Source: Thermophilibacter provencensis (GTDB lineage: Bacteria; Actinomycetota; Coriobacteriia; Coriobacteriales; Atopobiaceae). Taken from it: a stretch of 64,000 nucleotides of DNA. The stretch is taken from the NCBI RefSeq assembly GCF_900128445.1, contig NZ_LT671417.1, forward strand, positions 558,001 to 622,000. The letters run 5' to 3'. Shown piece after piece: positions 26,585-35,069 of this stretch (position 1 is its first letter; each line of letters starts with the position of its first letter). The position numbers and the translations under genes are program-made. A model generated the notes under the pieces. The model saw only the letters and a list, made by a program, of their open reading frames with translations. It did not search any database and was not told where the DNA came from.

Positions 26585-27372
26585 TGCATCGCCGGTGCTG
26601 GGCCATTAACTGCGTTGCCGCAGATGATGTCACAGCCGACCTGCTCGACTTTCTCATACCACGCATCGTCGAGCGGGCGGTCGGTAACGATGGCCGTGAG
26701 CTCGTCGAACCCGCTGATTCTGACGAACGAGGTCTGGCCGAATTTCGTGTGGTCTGCGACGAGGTAGCGGCGATCGGAGTGCTCGATCATAAGGTGTCGA
26801 ATGAGCGCCCACTGGTCGGTGGACTCAGTGACTCCGTTGGTCAGGGAGAGCGAGCGGCACGAGATGAACGCCTTGTCCACAAAGTACTCGCGCAGCGTCT
26901 TGAGAGCGATGGTCCCATAGAAGGACTGCTCGGTTACCGAGAACTCACCGCCCACGCTTACGAGCCGTATGTTCTCGCTCTTTGAGAACAGGCTTATGAT
27001 CATGAGGTTGTTGGTGACTACGGTTACGTGCATGTCTGCGATGGCGCGTGCGATGTAGTAGCAGGTGGTCGAGTTGTCCAGGAAGATGGCGTCGCCATTG
27101 CTGATGAGTTGCTCGCAGAGCGCGGCGATCTCCTCTTTTTCCTGCTTGTAGGCATTTTTTCTGATCTCGGCGTCGACGAGGTTCTCAACGCCGGACTGGA
27201 TGAAGGCGCCGCCGTAGGTGCGGATGAGGACCCCCTCCTTCTCCAGGTACTTGAGGTCGCGTCGGATTGTCTCGTCGGTGACCGAGAAGAGCTTGGCAAG
27301 AGCTGCGACCGACGCGCTCTTCTTCTCGAGGATGATCTCGCGAATTCTCTGCTTGCGCTCAGCTGCCAGCAT
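26581..27372 (-). CDS. DeoR-family transcriptional regulator
   Basis: A 263-residue repressor. The N-terminal helix-turn-helix (about 1-60) has RKQRIREIILEKKSASVAALAKLF and TDETIRRDLKYLEKEG. The sugar-phosphate sensor domain (about 75-250) contains DNSTTCYYIA, NNLMIISL, and SCRSLSLTNGVTE. It is divergent from the PTS/aldolase operon and is the likely local regulator, responding to a phosphorylated sugar intermediate. Its 3' end overlaps the tadA stop by four bases. Base composition is lower in GC than the neighbours on the left, like the operon it faces. Confidence 0.88.
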   Translation of the reverse strand: MLAAERKQRIREIILEKKSASVAALAKLFSVTDETIRRDLKYLEKEGVLIRTYGGAFIQSGVENLVDAEIRKNAYKQEKEEIAALCEQLISNGDAIFLDNSTTCYYIARAIADMHVTVVTNNLMIISLFSKSENIRLVSVGGEFSVTEQSFYGTIALKTLREYFVDKAFISCRSLSLTNGVTESTDQWALIRHLMIEHSDRRYLVADHTKFGQTSFVRISGFDELTAIVTDRPLDDAWYEKVEQVGCDIICGNAVNGPAPAMH

Positions 27373-27523
27373 AGCGTCTCCAACCTTCTAGCAACTCGAT
27401 GCTCTGCCTATCATATCCGACGTCTATCGCCTTCTGTCCGGTTTCTTGCAGAACAGCGTTAAACCGCTCACAAGTCAAATGCTACCACTCAAACAATCAA
27501 CACGATTATAGACACAATCCAAA

Positions 27524-27551
27524 TTGACACAGTAAAAATCAACGATATAGT
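27524..27551 (+). promoter_or_regulatory. Promoter of the PTS/aldolase operon
   Basis: TTGACA (27524-27529), a 16-base spacer and TATAGT (27546-27551) match vegetative consensus well. It sits in an AT-rich 226-base gap, about 48 bases before the first aldolase. DeoR-type regulators usually bind in such a region; no clean repeat was singled out. Confidence 0.65.
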
Positions 27552-27598
27552 CAGACAAACCAACACGAACTAATGAAAAACAACAAAGCGAGGTATTC

Positions 27599-28327
27599 AT
27601 GAGAGAGGGCGAAGCCGGCGAGGCAATTGTCGGCGCGGGGCGACGTCTGTGCGACGGGGGCTATGTGGTCTCCAACGACGGCAACATCAGCGTGCGACTT
27701 GATGACGGGAGCATTCTTATCACGCCATCCGGCGTCTCGAAGGGCGCGCTCAGCCCTGACGAGCTAGTCAGGTTGAGCCTGGAGGGCGAGGTGCTCGCAC
27801 GAGGGGTCCGTGTCCCCAGCAGCGAGTCAAAGATGCATCTTCGCGTTTACCGGGAGGACCCGTCGGTGGGCGCGGTGGTCCACGCTCATCCTATCTATGC
27901 GACATCTTACGCCATAGCGGGCATTCCCCTTGACGACCCGATTCTTTCGGAGGCGATGATTCAGGTGGGCGCTGTCCCTGTTGCAGGGTACGCAAAACCT
28001 GGGACGGAGGGCGTACCAGAAAGTGTCGCCCCCTTCGTGCGCGACTACGGAGCGGTTCTTCTTGCCAACCACGGTGCCCTCACATGGGGAGCGTCACTCG
28101 ATGAGGCGCTGGCCCACATGGAGGTGCTCGAGAACTATGCCCACATCAGCTACATCGTTCGGCAGCTCGGAGGGGGCCGGGGCCTGAGTGAGGCCCAGGT
28201 CGCTGAGATGGCGGACGTGCGGGCGGGCTTTGGCCTGCCTCCCGTCAGGATGCCAAGGGGCTTGTCCGTGACGGGAAACGTTAGGCACGTGATGCCTAGG
28301 ACCAGCGGCGCGGAAGAGGAGAGGTAG
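27599..28327 (+). CDS. Class II aldolase/adducin family protein 1
   Basis: A 242-residue sugar-phosphate aldolase of the fuculose-1-phosphate/ribulose-5-phosphate 4-epimerase fold. Metal ligands are conserved: His95 and His97 (VHAHP) and His158 (ANHG), with Glu76 (SSESKMHL) as the catalytic acid. SNDGNISVR and TPSGVSKG bind the phosphate. It would split a ketose 1-phosphate into dihydroxyacetone phosphate and an aldehyde. It is the first gene of a five-gene operon and ends one base before the PTS IIA gene. A 20-residue C-terminal extension is present. The substrate is unknown. Confidence 0.82.
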   Translation: MREGEAGEAIVGAGRRLCDGGYVVSNDGNISVRLDDGSILITPSGVSKGALSPDELVRLSLEGEVLARGVRVPSSESKMHLRVYREDPSVGAVVHAHPIYATSYAIAGIPLDDPILSEAMIQVGAVPVAGYAKPGTEGVPESVAPFVRDYGAVLLANHGALTWGASLDEALAHMEVLENYAHISYIVRQLGGGRGLSEAQVAEMADVRAGFGLPPVRMPRGLSVTGNVRHVMPRTSGAEEER

Positions 28328-28786
28328 ATGGTACTCAAGAAAGAGCTAATTGCGGTGGGGGAGTCCTTCTCGTCTCGGGAGGAGGCGCTGCTGACCATCG
28401 CCAACCGTTTTGTCGATGCGGGATACGCAAGGGGCAGCTACCCGCAGGCGATTATCGAGAGAGAGCGCGTGTTTCCTACGGGGCTTCCGGCAGAGGCATT
28501 TGACATTGCCATCTCGCACTGCGACAGCGAGCACGTACTTGAGAGCGCAATTGGTGTATCTGTGCTCGAGAGGCCCGTAGAGTTCTGCATGATGGGCAAC
28601 CTGAGCGACGAGCCGCTTCACCCCATAATAATTTTTATGCTTGCAATTAAAGATCCAAAGTGTCAAGTTCCTACACTTCAAAAGATGATGGAAGTTATCC
28701 AAAACAAGCACCTGCTTGAGCAGCTGCGGGGCGCGGCGAGTGAGGAGGAGGTGTTTGACCTTCTGGCCCCAGCGCTCAAGAACTGA
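28328..28786 (+). CDS. PTS IIA component, galactitol/fructose type
   Basis: A 152-residue cytosolic phosphocarrier of the mannitol-fructose IIA fold. RERVFPTGL precedes ISHCD, where His64 is the predicted phosphorylated residue; the usual PH is SH here. It would pass phosphate from HPr to the separate IIB protein encoded 53 bases downstream. Translation begins directly after the aldolase stop, with GAGGAGAGG as ribosome binding site. Its closest functional family is GatA. Confidence 0.85.
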   Translation: MVLKKELIAVGESFSSREEALLTIANRFVDAGYARGSYPQAIIERERVFPTGLPAEAFDIAISHCDSEHVLESAIGVSVLERPVEFCMMGNLSDEPLHPIIIFMLAIKDPKCQVPTLQKMMEVIQNKHLLEQLRGAASEEEVFDLLAPALKN

Positions 28787-28839
28787 CGCGACAAGTAAGG
28801 AAACGGAAGGCAAGCGGATAGAGGGCAAGGAGAGGAACA

Positions 28840-29142
28840 ATGGCCACTAAGATACGGATTCTTTCGGTCTGTGGGTCGGGCGTGGTGACGAGCCACATGG
28901 TCGCCAACAAGCTCGTCGAGATGTTCGAGGACGAGGGCTACAGCGTGGACACTGACGAGTGCAACCCCAGTGAGCTCGACGGCTACCTCATGCGCGGTGA
29001 CTATGACTTCATTGCGTACTCGAGCCCCATCGGTGACCCCAAGGGTACTCCCGCGTTCAGCGCCATGGGTCTCATTACTGGTCTTGGTGAGGATGAGTTC
29101 AAGGAAGAAGCTCTCGGGGCTCTCCGTCGAGCGGGCAAGTAG
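28840..29142 (+). CDS. PTS IIB component, galactitol type
   Basis: A 100-residue protein with the GatB-type start: Cys11 in SVCGSGVVTS is the phosphorylated cysteine of the P-loop. YDFIAYSSP fits the second half of the small fold. It accepts phosphate from the IIA protein and gives it to sugar crossing the IIC channel. It lies between the IIA and IIC genes in the usual order for galactitol systems. Confidence 0.88.
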   Translation: MATKIRILSVCGSGVVTSHMVANKLVEMFEDEGYSVDTDECNPSELDGYLMRGDYDFIAYSSPIGDPKGTPAFSAMGLITGLGEDEFKEEALGALRRAGK

Positions 29143-29221
29143 AACGGCGGCGGAAACCAGAATCTAGGGCGAGCGTCGCAACTAGCGAGAGGCGGCGCCG
29201 TTCATTAAAGAAGGAGATGAC

Positions 29222-30658
29222 ATGGAAGGGTTTCTCAGCGCGCTGAACATGTTCTTTACAACGTTCCAAGCAGCGGTTTTCGTACCGATCTTTATCTTCA
29301 TTATTGCGGTGGCAATGGGAGTCAAGCCGAAGAAGGCGTTCTTTTCGGCGCTCTCTGCCGGAGTGGGACTCCAGGGCTTCTCTCTGGTAATTGGGTCGTA
29401 TAGCCCGATTCTCTCGCCGATTATCGACAACATGATTAACAGCGTGGGGATCAATCTGCCCATTGTCGATCTTGGCTGGCAAACGACGTCGATTATCGCT
29501 TACTCTTACCAAGTAGGTATGATTTACATTGCCGTTGCTATCGCGCTTCAAGTTATCCTTTACTTGGTCAGATACACAACGGTTTTCCAGGCGGGCGATC
29601 TTTGGAATAACTACTCGTACTTTGCTTGGGGCTCTTGCCTCTTCGTCCTGACTGGCAACTTCTGGCTTTCAATGGCGTGCATGGTCGTTCAGCAGCTCTA
29701 CACGCTCCTTTGTACGGAGATTATCGCCAAGCGCTGGTCGACGTACTACGGGTACCCCAACTGCACTATTGCCTCTCTGCACACGGCCACCGTAGGCATC
29801 TTTGCTGTGCCGCTCAACGTGCTGCTTGACAAACTCGGTCTCTATAAGATCAATGCTGATCCTGTGACGCTGCGCCAGAAGCTCGGCTTCATTGGTGAGC
29901 CGATGACCTTGGGCCTGTTCCTCGGTCTCTTCATCGGCATCATCGGTGACTTCAACAAGCTGGGCGAGCTCGCCACTTGGGGTGAGATTACTACTTGCGG
30001 CATTGCCACTGCTGCCGTCATGGCGGTTTTCCCCAAGGTGTCCGGCATCTTTGCCGGGTCCTTCTCGGCAATTACTGAGGCTGGCAAGAAGAAGATGAAG
30101 GCTGCCGGCACCGCCGACCGCGAGTGGTACCTTGCAGTAAACGACGCCACTGGTTACGGTGAGGCGGCAACGCTCATCACTGGCATCCTGCTCATGCCCA
30201 CAACGCTCATCGTCTCTTTCATCCTTCCTGGCAACCTCGTCCTGCCCATGCTCGATCTTGTTGCAATCCCATATATCATTCAGCCCTTCGTTGCATGCTC
30301 CAACGGGAACATTCTCAAGTCGTTCATCGGCGGCCTGCTGTTTATGATTGCCAACCTCTACATGTGCACGCTCACGGGCGCGGCGTTCACTGAGGTTGCC
30401 GTCTCTACCGGCATTGACCTTCAGGGAGCGACGATGATCACCTCACTGGTCATTCTCGGCCAGCCGGTCGGCGCGGTGATTTTCCTCGCCTTTCTGACCC
30501 AAAATCCCATCGTGATTGGTGCGGTCATCGTTGTGTATGTCGTGGCATATGTCCTAGTGCACAAAAACATGGACGCCATTCACGAGTTCATCGAGAACAG
30601 CGCGCTCAACCATGCTGTGGGTAGGGTTGCATCGACTGAGGTCGAGCCCAGGGGCTAG
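29222..30658 (+). CDS. PTS IIC component, galactitol type
   Basis: A 478-residue membrane permease with about ten to twelve hydrophobic segments. GatC-like features are the N-terminal FFTTFQAAVFVPIFIFII, GVGLQGFSLVIGSYSPI and YPNCTIASLHTATVG. It forms the sugar channel. AAGAAGGAG lies just upstream of ATG 29222. Galactitol itself is not certain because no galactitol-1-phosphate dehydrogenase or tagatose enzymes are nearby. A second aldolase follows 116 bases downstream. Confidence 0.85.
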   Translation: MEGFLSALNMFFTTFQAAVFVPIFIFIIAVAMGVKPKKAFFSALSAGVGLQGFSLVIGSYSPILSPIIDNMINSVGINLPIVDLGWQTTSIIAYSYQVGMIYIAVAIALQVILYLVRYTTVFQAGDLWNNYSYFAWGSCLFVLTGNFWLSMACMVVQQLYTLLCTEIIAKRWSTYYGYPNCTIASLHTATVGIFAVPLNVLLDKLGLYKINADPVTLRQKLGFIGEPMTLGLFLGLFIGIIGDFNKLGELATWGEITTCGIATAAVMAVFPKVSGIFAGSFSAITEAGKKKMKAAGTADREWYLAVNDATGYGEAATLITGILLMPTTLIVSFILPGNLVLPMLDLVAIPYIIQPFVACSNGNILKSFIGGLLFMIANLYMCTLTGAAFTEVAVSTGIDLQGATMITSLVILGQPVGAVIFLAFLTQNPIVIGAVIVVYVVAYVLVHKNMDAIHEFIENSALNHAVGRVASTEVEPRG

Positions 30659-30774
30659 GAGGAAGAATCGCGTGGCGGGACGCTGGGTTCTTGGGTCGAG
30701 CTGCGGTTTGCATTTCGATTCGGCGTCCCGCTCCGCGTAGAGCCGCTCACGCAAACGAAGAATGGAGAAGGATT

Positions 30775-31449
30775 ATGGTGCGGGACGGAAGGGTGAGAAG
30801 CGACTATAAGACCCTCGTCAAGGAGGCGGGCGCCCGAATGCTGGACAGCGGGCTTACCGTTGCCACATGGGGTAACGTCAGCTTCTGTGACCGCGAGAAC
30901 GGCCTGCTTTACATTACGCCAAGTGGGATGGACTACCACCAGATTGTCGAGGATGACATCTGCGTGTTCGATATGTCGGGAAATCATATCGAGGGCAATC
31001 GGCGCCCTTCGATTGAGCTCAAGATGCACTTGGGGGTTCTCAATGCACGGCAGGAGGCGGCGGCGTGCGTCCACACGCATCCAATCTTCTCGACGGTTTT
31101 TTCCACTGCAGGCGAGAATATTCCCATTGACGTGCACGATGAGGCTGCTCAAGCGCTCGGCGACACGATTAGGTGCTGTCGCACGTACGCGTTGCCCGGC
31201 ACCGAGGAGTTGGCAGAGTGCGCGCGCGAGGCGCTCGGCGAGCATGCCAACGCCTGCATGTTGAGGAACCACGGCCTCGTGTGCATCGGTAAGGACATGG
31301 AGGCGGCATTCAAGGTGTCGACGGTGGTTGAGATGGTGAGTGAGATTCTTTGGCGAGTTAGGGCGATGGGGCGCGACTACGTTCCCATATCGATGGATAA
31401 CGTCGTGGCCATGCAGGAGTTCGTCAAGACCGGTTACGGTCAGTATTAG
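30775..31449 (+). CDS. Class II aldolase/adducin family protein 2
   Basis: A 224-residue paralogue of the first aldolase. Metal ligands are His100 and His102 (VHTHP) and His166 (RNHG); the catalytic acid is Glu81 (PSIELKMHL). ATWGNVSF and TPSGMDY are the phosphate-binding blocks. ATG at 30775 follows AATGGAGAAGG; an in-frame upstream start would add 28 non-conserved residues. The two paralogues differ widely, so they may act on different intermediates or one may be an epimerase. It is the last catabolic gene of the operon. Confidence 0.82.
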   Translation: MVRDGRVRSDYKTLVKEAGARMLDSGLTVATWGNVSFCDRENGLLYITPSGMDYHQIVEDDICVFDMSGNHIEGNRRPSIELKMHLGVLNARQEAAACVHTHPIFSTVFSTAGENIPIDVHDEAAQALGDTIRCCRTYALPGTEELAECAREALGEHANACMLRNHGLVCIGKDMEAAFKVSTVVEMVSEILWRVRAMGRDYVPISMDNVVAMQEFVKTGYGQY

Positions 31450-31469
31450 ACGTATGAGGTGACGAGCGG

Positions 31470-31994
31470 ATGATGCCAGAGAGCTATGCGTTTTCGTTTA
31501 GGGTGGACGCTGAGACATTCAGAAGAGCGCTCTACTTTAATACGTTCTTTAAGCAGCGCCTGCAAGTGGTGCTTGTCGCCATTATGTGGCTGATCGGCGC
31601 CGGCATTGCTGTGGCTGGATTGGCGTTGCACCATGAGCTCTCTAATGTGATGTGGCTTTGTGGCACCGTACTTCTCGTTACCCTCCCGCTGCTGATCTTT
31701 TCCTGCGAACACGGCTATCGGCAGTATCGGGACTCTGGTCTGGCGTCCAAGTGCAGGCGTATGAGCCTGAGCGACTGCTGGCTCAAGCTTGGAGTTTCTG
31801 GCGTCCCCGATTCGGAAAAGCTCGAGTGGAGACAGGTCTCTTCGGCATTTGAGCTTTCCGACATGTTCATCATTTACCGCGACGCCAACCTTATGGTTGT
31901 GCTTCCAAAATCCAGCATGACCTCAGCTGAGGAAGATGGAGTCAGAGGGGTTCTTGCATACCGCCTTGGGAAAGCGTTCCACAACCGGACGTAG
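31470..31994 (+). CDS. YcxB-like membrane protein, operon end
   Basis: A 174-residue protein with two hydrophobic helices (about 33-78) and a C-terminal soluble domain with SAFELSDMFIIYRDANLMVVLPKSSM, a good match to YcxB-like proteins. It starts 20 bases after the second aldolase and is probably co-transcribed, though no catabolic role is evident. Codon use matches the lower-GC operon. Compare the similar protein at 22796-23353. Confidence 0.7.
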   Translation: MMPESYAFSFRVDAETFRRALYFNTFFKQRLQVVLVAIMWLIGAGIAVAGLALHHELSNVMWLCGTVLLVTLPLLIFSCEHGYRQYRDSGLASKCRRMSLSDCWLKLGVSGVPDSEKLEWRQVSSAFELSDMFIIYRDANLMVVLPKSSMTSAEEDGVRGVLAYRLGKAFHNRT

Positions 31995-32069
31995 GCGAGG
32001 GGGTGAGGAGGGGCCGTTCCTTCCCCCCTCTGCCCGTCGCCCGGCGGAACGGCTTGCCGCTAGCTGACG

Positions 32070-33620
32070 CTACAGCACGAGTGACCCCACGTATACAAGA
32101 ATCGCCATGGCGATGGCAAAGCCGAAGGCGTACTTGGCAATCTTGCCAAGGATTTCGCCGTCCTTGCCCACGAGCCCGCAGGCGGCGCAGCCGATGGCGA
32201 TGTTCTGCGGGGAGAGCATCTTGCCCGCGGAGACGCCAAGAGAGTTGGAGGCGACGAGCCAGGTGGGGTCGACGCCGATGGACTGCGCGGCGCTGAGCTG
32301 CACGTTGCCGAAGAGGACCTCGCTCGAGGTGCCGGAGCCGGTGACAAAGGTTCCAAGCGCGCCGAGCAGCGGCGCGACGAGCGGGTAGAAGCCACCGAGC
32401 GTGCCCACGAAGAACGCCGCGATGCTTGCGATCATGCCGGAGTAGCCCATGATCTTGGCGCAGGCAAGCACGCCGAGCATGGTGAGGATGGTCTTGCCCA
32501 TCTGCCTGCACGTGTCGAGGAGCACCTGCAGCAGCTCACGCACGCTGCATCCCTGAATGAGGCCGCCAACGATACCGCAGACGATGATGATCACGCCCGG
32601 GGTGTCGATCCAGGTGAAGGTGAGGGTTGCCGTGGGGTCGCCCGCGTAGATGTTGACCGTTGTGGCAATGGACGAAAGCGGCTCGTAGATGGCGGGAACG
32701 AGCTGGCTTGTGAGCAGGAGCGCGACGAGGATGAGGATGAACGGGGACCAGGCGAGAAGAATCTGCAGCGCCGGGCCGCCAAAGCCCTCGTAGTGATGAA
32801 CGTTGGTGAGCCGGTACTCGTCGGGCGCCTCCCCGCCGCGCAGGGTGAGCGCAAAGAGGAACGTCGCCACGAGGGAGCATGTTGCCGCAACCACATCGGC
32901 GAGGGTGGGGCCCACGAACTGAGCGGCGGCGATCATGGGAAGCCCGAAGGAGAGGCCCGCGACAAGTGCGGCGGGCAGCGCGCCCCTGAGCGCCCTGGGT
33001 CCGCCCCCGACGAGCATGACCATGAGAATCGGGCAGGCGATGACGAAGGGGAGGACCTGGACCGCCTGCGTGAAGGCGAGCTGGAACGCGTCGATGCCCG
33101 TGATGGAGGCGAGCGTGGTGGTGGGGATGCCGATGGAGCCGAACATCGTTGGCACGCCGTTGGCGATCAGGCACGCGAGAATCGCGGTCACGGGCGAGAC
33201 GCCGAGCGCCACAAGCATGCTCGCAGGGATGGCAACTGCGGTGCCGAAGCCCGCCATGCCCTCGAGAAATCCGCCGAAGCACCAGGCGATGAGCAGCGTG
33301 AGGATGCGCCTGTCGTCGGAGACCGAGCAAAGCATGGCCTTGATGGTCTCCATGCCGCTTGTGTGAACGGTAACGTTGTAGGTGAACACGGCGGCTATGA
33401 TCACGATGACGATGGGCCAGATTGCCATAGCAAAGCCCTCGAGAGCTGCCGTCGCCATGTTGATGGGCGTCATCCCCCACCCGAGCATCGCGCAGGCGGC
33501 GGCGACGACGAGCGCGCCGAGGCTTGCCACGTATGCCTCCATGTGCAGCCCGCACAGCGCGATGACAAGCCAGATGATGGGGGCGAGTGCGAGGACAAAC
33601 ATGCCAAAGAGCTCGAGCAT
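32070..33620 (-). CDS. lctP: L-lactate permease family transporter
   Basis: A 516-residue membrane protein with about twelve or more hydrophobic segments. Family motifs include FGGFLEGMAGFGTAVAIPA, IGIPTTTLA and LGALGTFVTGSGTSSEVLFG. LctP proteins exchange lactate or glycolate with protons. It is alone on its transcript with the ATG at 33620. Whether it imports or exports lactate in this organism is not decided by sequence; no lactate dehydrogenase lies nearby. Confidence 0.9.
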   Translation of the reverse strand: MLELFGMFVLALAPIIWLVIALCGLHMEAYVASLGALVVAAACAMLGWGMTPINMATAALEGFAMAIWPIVIVIIAAVFTYNVTVHTSGMETIKAMLCSVSDDRRILTLLIAWCFGGFLEGMAGFGTAVAIPASMLVALGVSPVTAILACLIANGVPTMFGSIGIPTTTLASITGIDAFQLAFTQAVQVLPFVIACPILMVMLVGGGPRALRGALPAALVAGLSFGLPMIAAAQFVGPTLADVVAATCSLVATFLFALTLRGGEAPDEYRLTNVHHYEGFGGPALQILLAWSPFILILVALLLTSQLVPAIYEPLSSIATTVNIYAGDPTATLTFTWIDTPGVIIIVCGIVGGLIQGCSVRELLQVLLDTCRQMGKTILTMLGVLACAKIMGYSGMIASIAAFFVGTLGGFYPLVAPLLGALGTFVTGSGTSSEVLFGNVQLSAAQSIGVDPTWLVASNSLGVSAGKMLSPQNIAIGCAACGLVGKDGEILGKIAKYAFGFAIAMAILVYVGSLVL

Positions 33621-33722
33621 TGCAACTCCCGTGGTCGCGCGTCAGTCAATCAGCATATAAATGTAGCACTCGACGGGCGACGACCCGGGACCGATTTCAG
33701 ATATGTTCGCCGACGGGGGGCC

Positions 33723-34985
33723 CTACACCACCTGAAAGACGAAGAAGTCCAGGTAGTGGCTTTCGGGGAAACCCCAGAGGATGGGGTGATCGGGCGCCTG
33801 CTGACGCTCCTCAACCTGCTTGAGCTGTACGTTTGCCTGATGTGCGGCCTCGGCGATCGCCTTGGCGAGAAGGTCGCGCGTCATGAAGTGGGAGCAGCTG
33901 CAGGTGGCGAGGTAGCCACCGCGGGGCAGCAGGCGCAGGGCCTCGAAATTGATCTCCCGGTAGCCGCGCGCAGCGTGCGAGACGGTGCCGCGGCTCTTGG
34001 TGAATGCCGGCGGGTCCAGCACGATGAGGTCGAACGGGCCGCCCTCCTCGCGCAGCCGGGCGCGGTTCCGGGCGAGCTCGGGCAGGTAGTCGAGGACGTT
34101 CGCGCAGGTGAAGTCCATGCGGCCATCTAGGCCGTTGAGGCGGGCGTTCTCGTGCGCGAGTTCGATCGCGGTCTCACTCACGTCGACGCACCGCACGAAC
34201 TCCGCGCCACCCGCCGCCGCGTTCAGGCCAAAGGGGCCCACGTGGCAGAAGCAGTCGAGCACGCGCCGGCCGGCCGCAGCCTGGCGCACGGCGCGGCGGT
34301 TGTACTTCTGGTCGAGGAAGAAGCCGGTCTTTTGGCTGTTCTCCAGGTCAAGATTAAAGCGCAGACCGTTCTCGCGCACCATAAGGCGCGCGGTCTCCGG
34401 TGCGGGCAGCCCGTCCCACCAGCCCTTGTACTGCGGCAGCCCCTCCTTGGCGCGCGCGGCGCCATCGTTGCGCTCATAGACGGCGTCGATCTTCTCGCCG
34501 TCCGCGGCGAGGGCGTCTACGAGCGCGCGATACACGACGGGGCGCAGGCGCTCCATGCCCACGGTGCCCACCTGCGTTACCAGCACGTTCTCGTAGCGGT
34601 CGGCCACGAGGCCCGGCAGACCGTCGGCCTCGGAGAAGACCACGCGGCAGCAGGTGGTGTCCGGCTCGGCGCCGGGCAGGCCGCGACCTCCCAGGGTCGT
34701 GCGGCGGTGCTGCCAGGCCCACGCGATGCGGCGCGCCCAGAAGGCGTCGTCAAAGCGGTCGTTGGCGTTGCGGCTCACGATGCGCACGCGAATCTTTGAC
34801 TCCTGGGAGAGCAGTCCAGCGCCCTGCCACGTGCCGTTCTCCTCGAAGACGTCCACGATCGAGCCGTTTTCCGCGCGCTCTGCGGTGATGACCTCGCCCT
34901 CGAAGACCCACGGGTGACCACCGGCGAGCGATCGCGCCGCCTTGCGGGTGACTGTGACGCGCGGGTACGGACGCGCCTGCTTCAT
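33723..34985 (-). CDS. RlmI-type rRNA cytosine-C5 methyltransferase
   Basis: A 420-residue SAM-dependent methyltransferase. A PUA-like domain (about 1-80; RKAARSLAGGHPWVFEGEV) precedes a Rossmann methyltransferase with VLDCFCHVGPFGLNAA (SAM site), NPP-like VLDPPAF and TCSCSHFM. The family methylates 23S rRNA cytosine 1962 (RlmI). ATG at 34985 is chosen because GGAGGA lies four bases upstream; a longer in-frame version would read through the family C repeat. It uses a different promoter from the helicase gene further upstream. Confidence 0.85.
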   Translation of the reverse strand: MKQARPYPRVTVTRKAARSLAGGHPWVFEGEVITAERAENGSIVDVFEENGTWQGAGLLSQESKIRVRIVSRNANDRFDDAFWARRIAWAWQHRRTTLGGRGLPGAEPDTTCCRVVFSEADGLPGLVADRYENVLVTQVGTVGMERLRPVVYRALVDALAADGEKIDAVYERNDGAARAKEGLPQYKGWWDGLPAPETARLMVRENGLRFNLDLENSQKTGFFLDQKYNRRAVRQAAAGRRVLDCFCHVGPFGLNAAAGGAEFVRCVDVSETAIELAHENARLNGLDGRMDFTCANVLDYLPELARNRARLREEGGPFDLIVLDPPAFTKSRGTVSHAARGYREINFEALRLLPRGGYLATCSCSHFMTRDLLAKAIAEAAHQANVQLKQVEERQQAPDHPILWGFPESHYLDFFVFQVV

Positions 34986-34997
34986 ACGTCCTCCTGT

Positions 34998-35067
34998 ATG
35001 TGAATTGGGGACAGTCCCCAATTCACATAAATGATTTGTGCAAATTGGGGACTGTCCCCAATTTGCA
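34998..35067. repeat. Family C double hairpin, copy 1
   Basis: Two adjacent hairpins: ATGTGAATTGGGGAC pairing with its complement around A35013, and TGCAAATTGGGGAC around T35053. They are separated by a short AT-rich linker. An almost identical pair lies at 48218-48282. It begins a few bases upstream of the ribosome binding site of the methyltransferase and ends next to the helicase stop codon. Confidence 0.9.
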
Positions 35068-35069
35068 GG

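Noticed and set aside
27373-28327. L-fucose operon assignment from the class II aldolase
   Set aside because: No fucose isomerase, fuculokinase or fucose permease is nearby and the transporter is a galactitol-type PTS.
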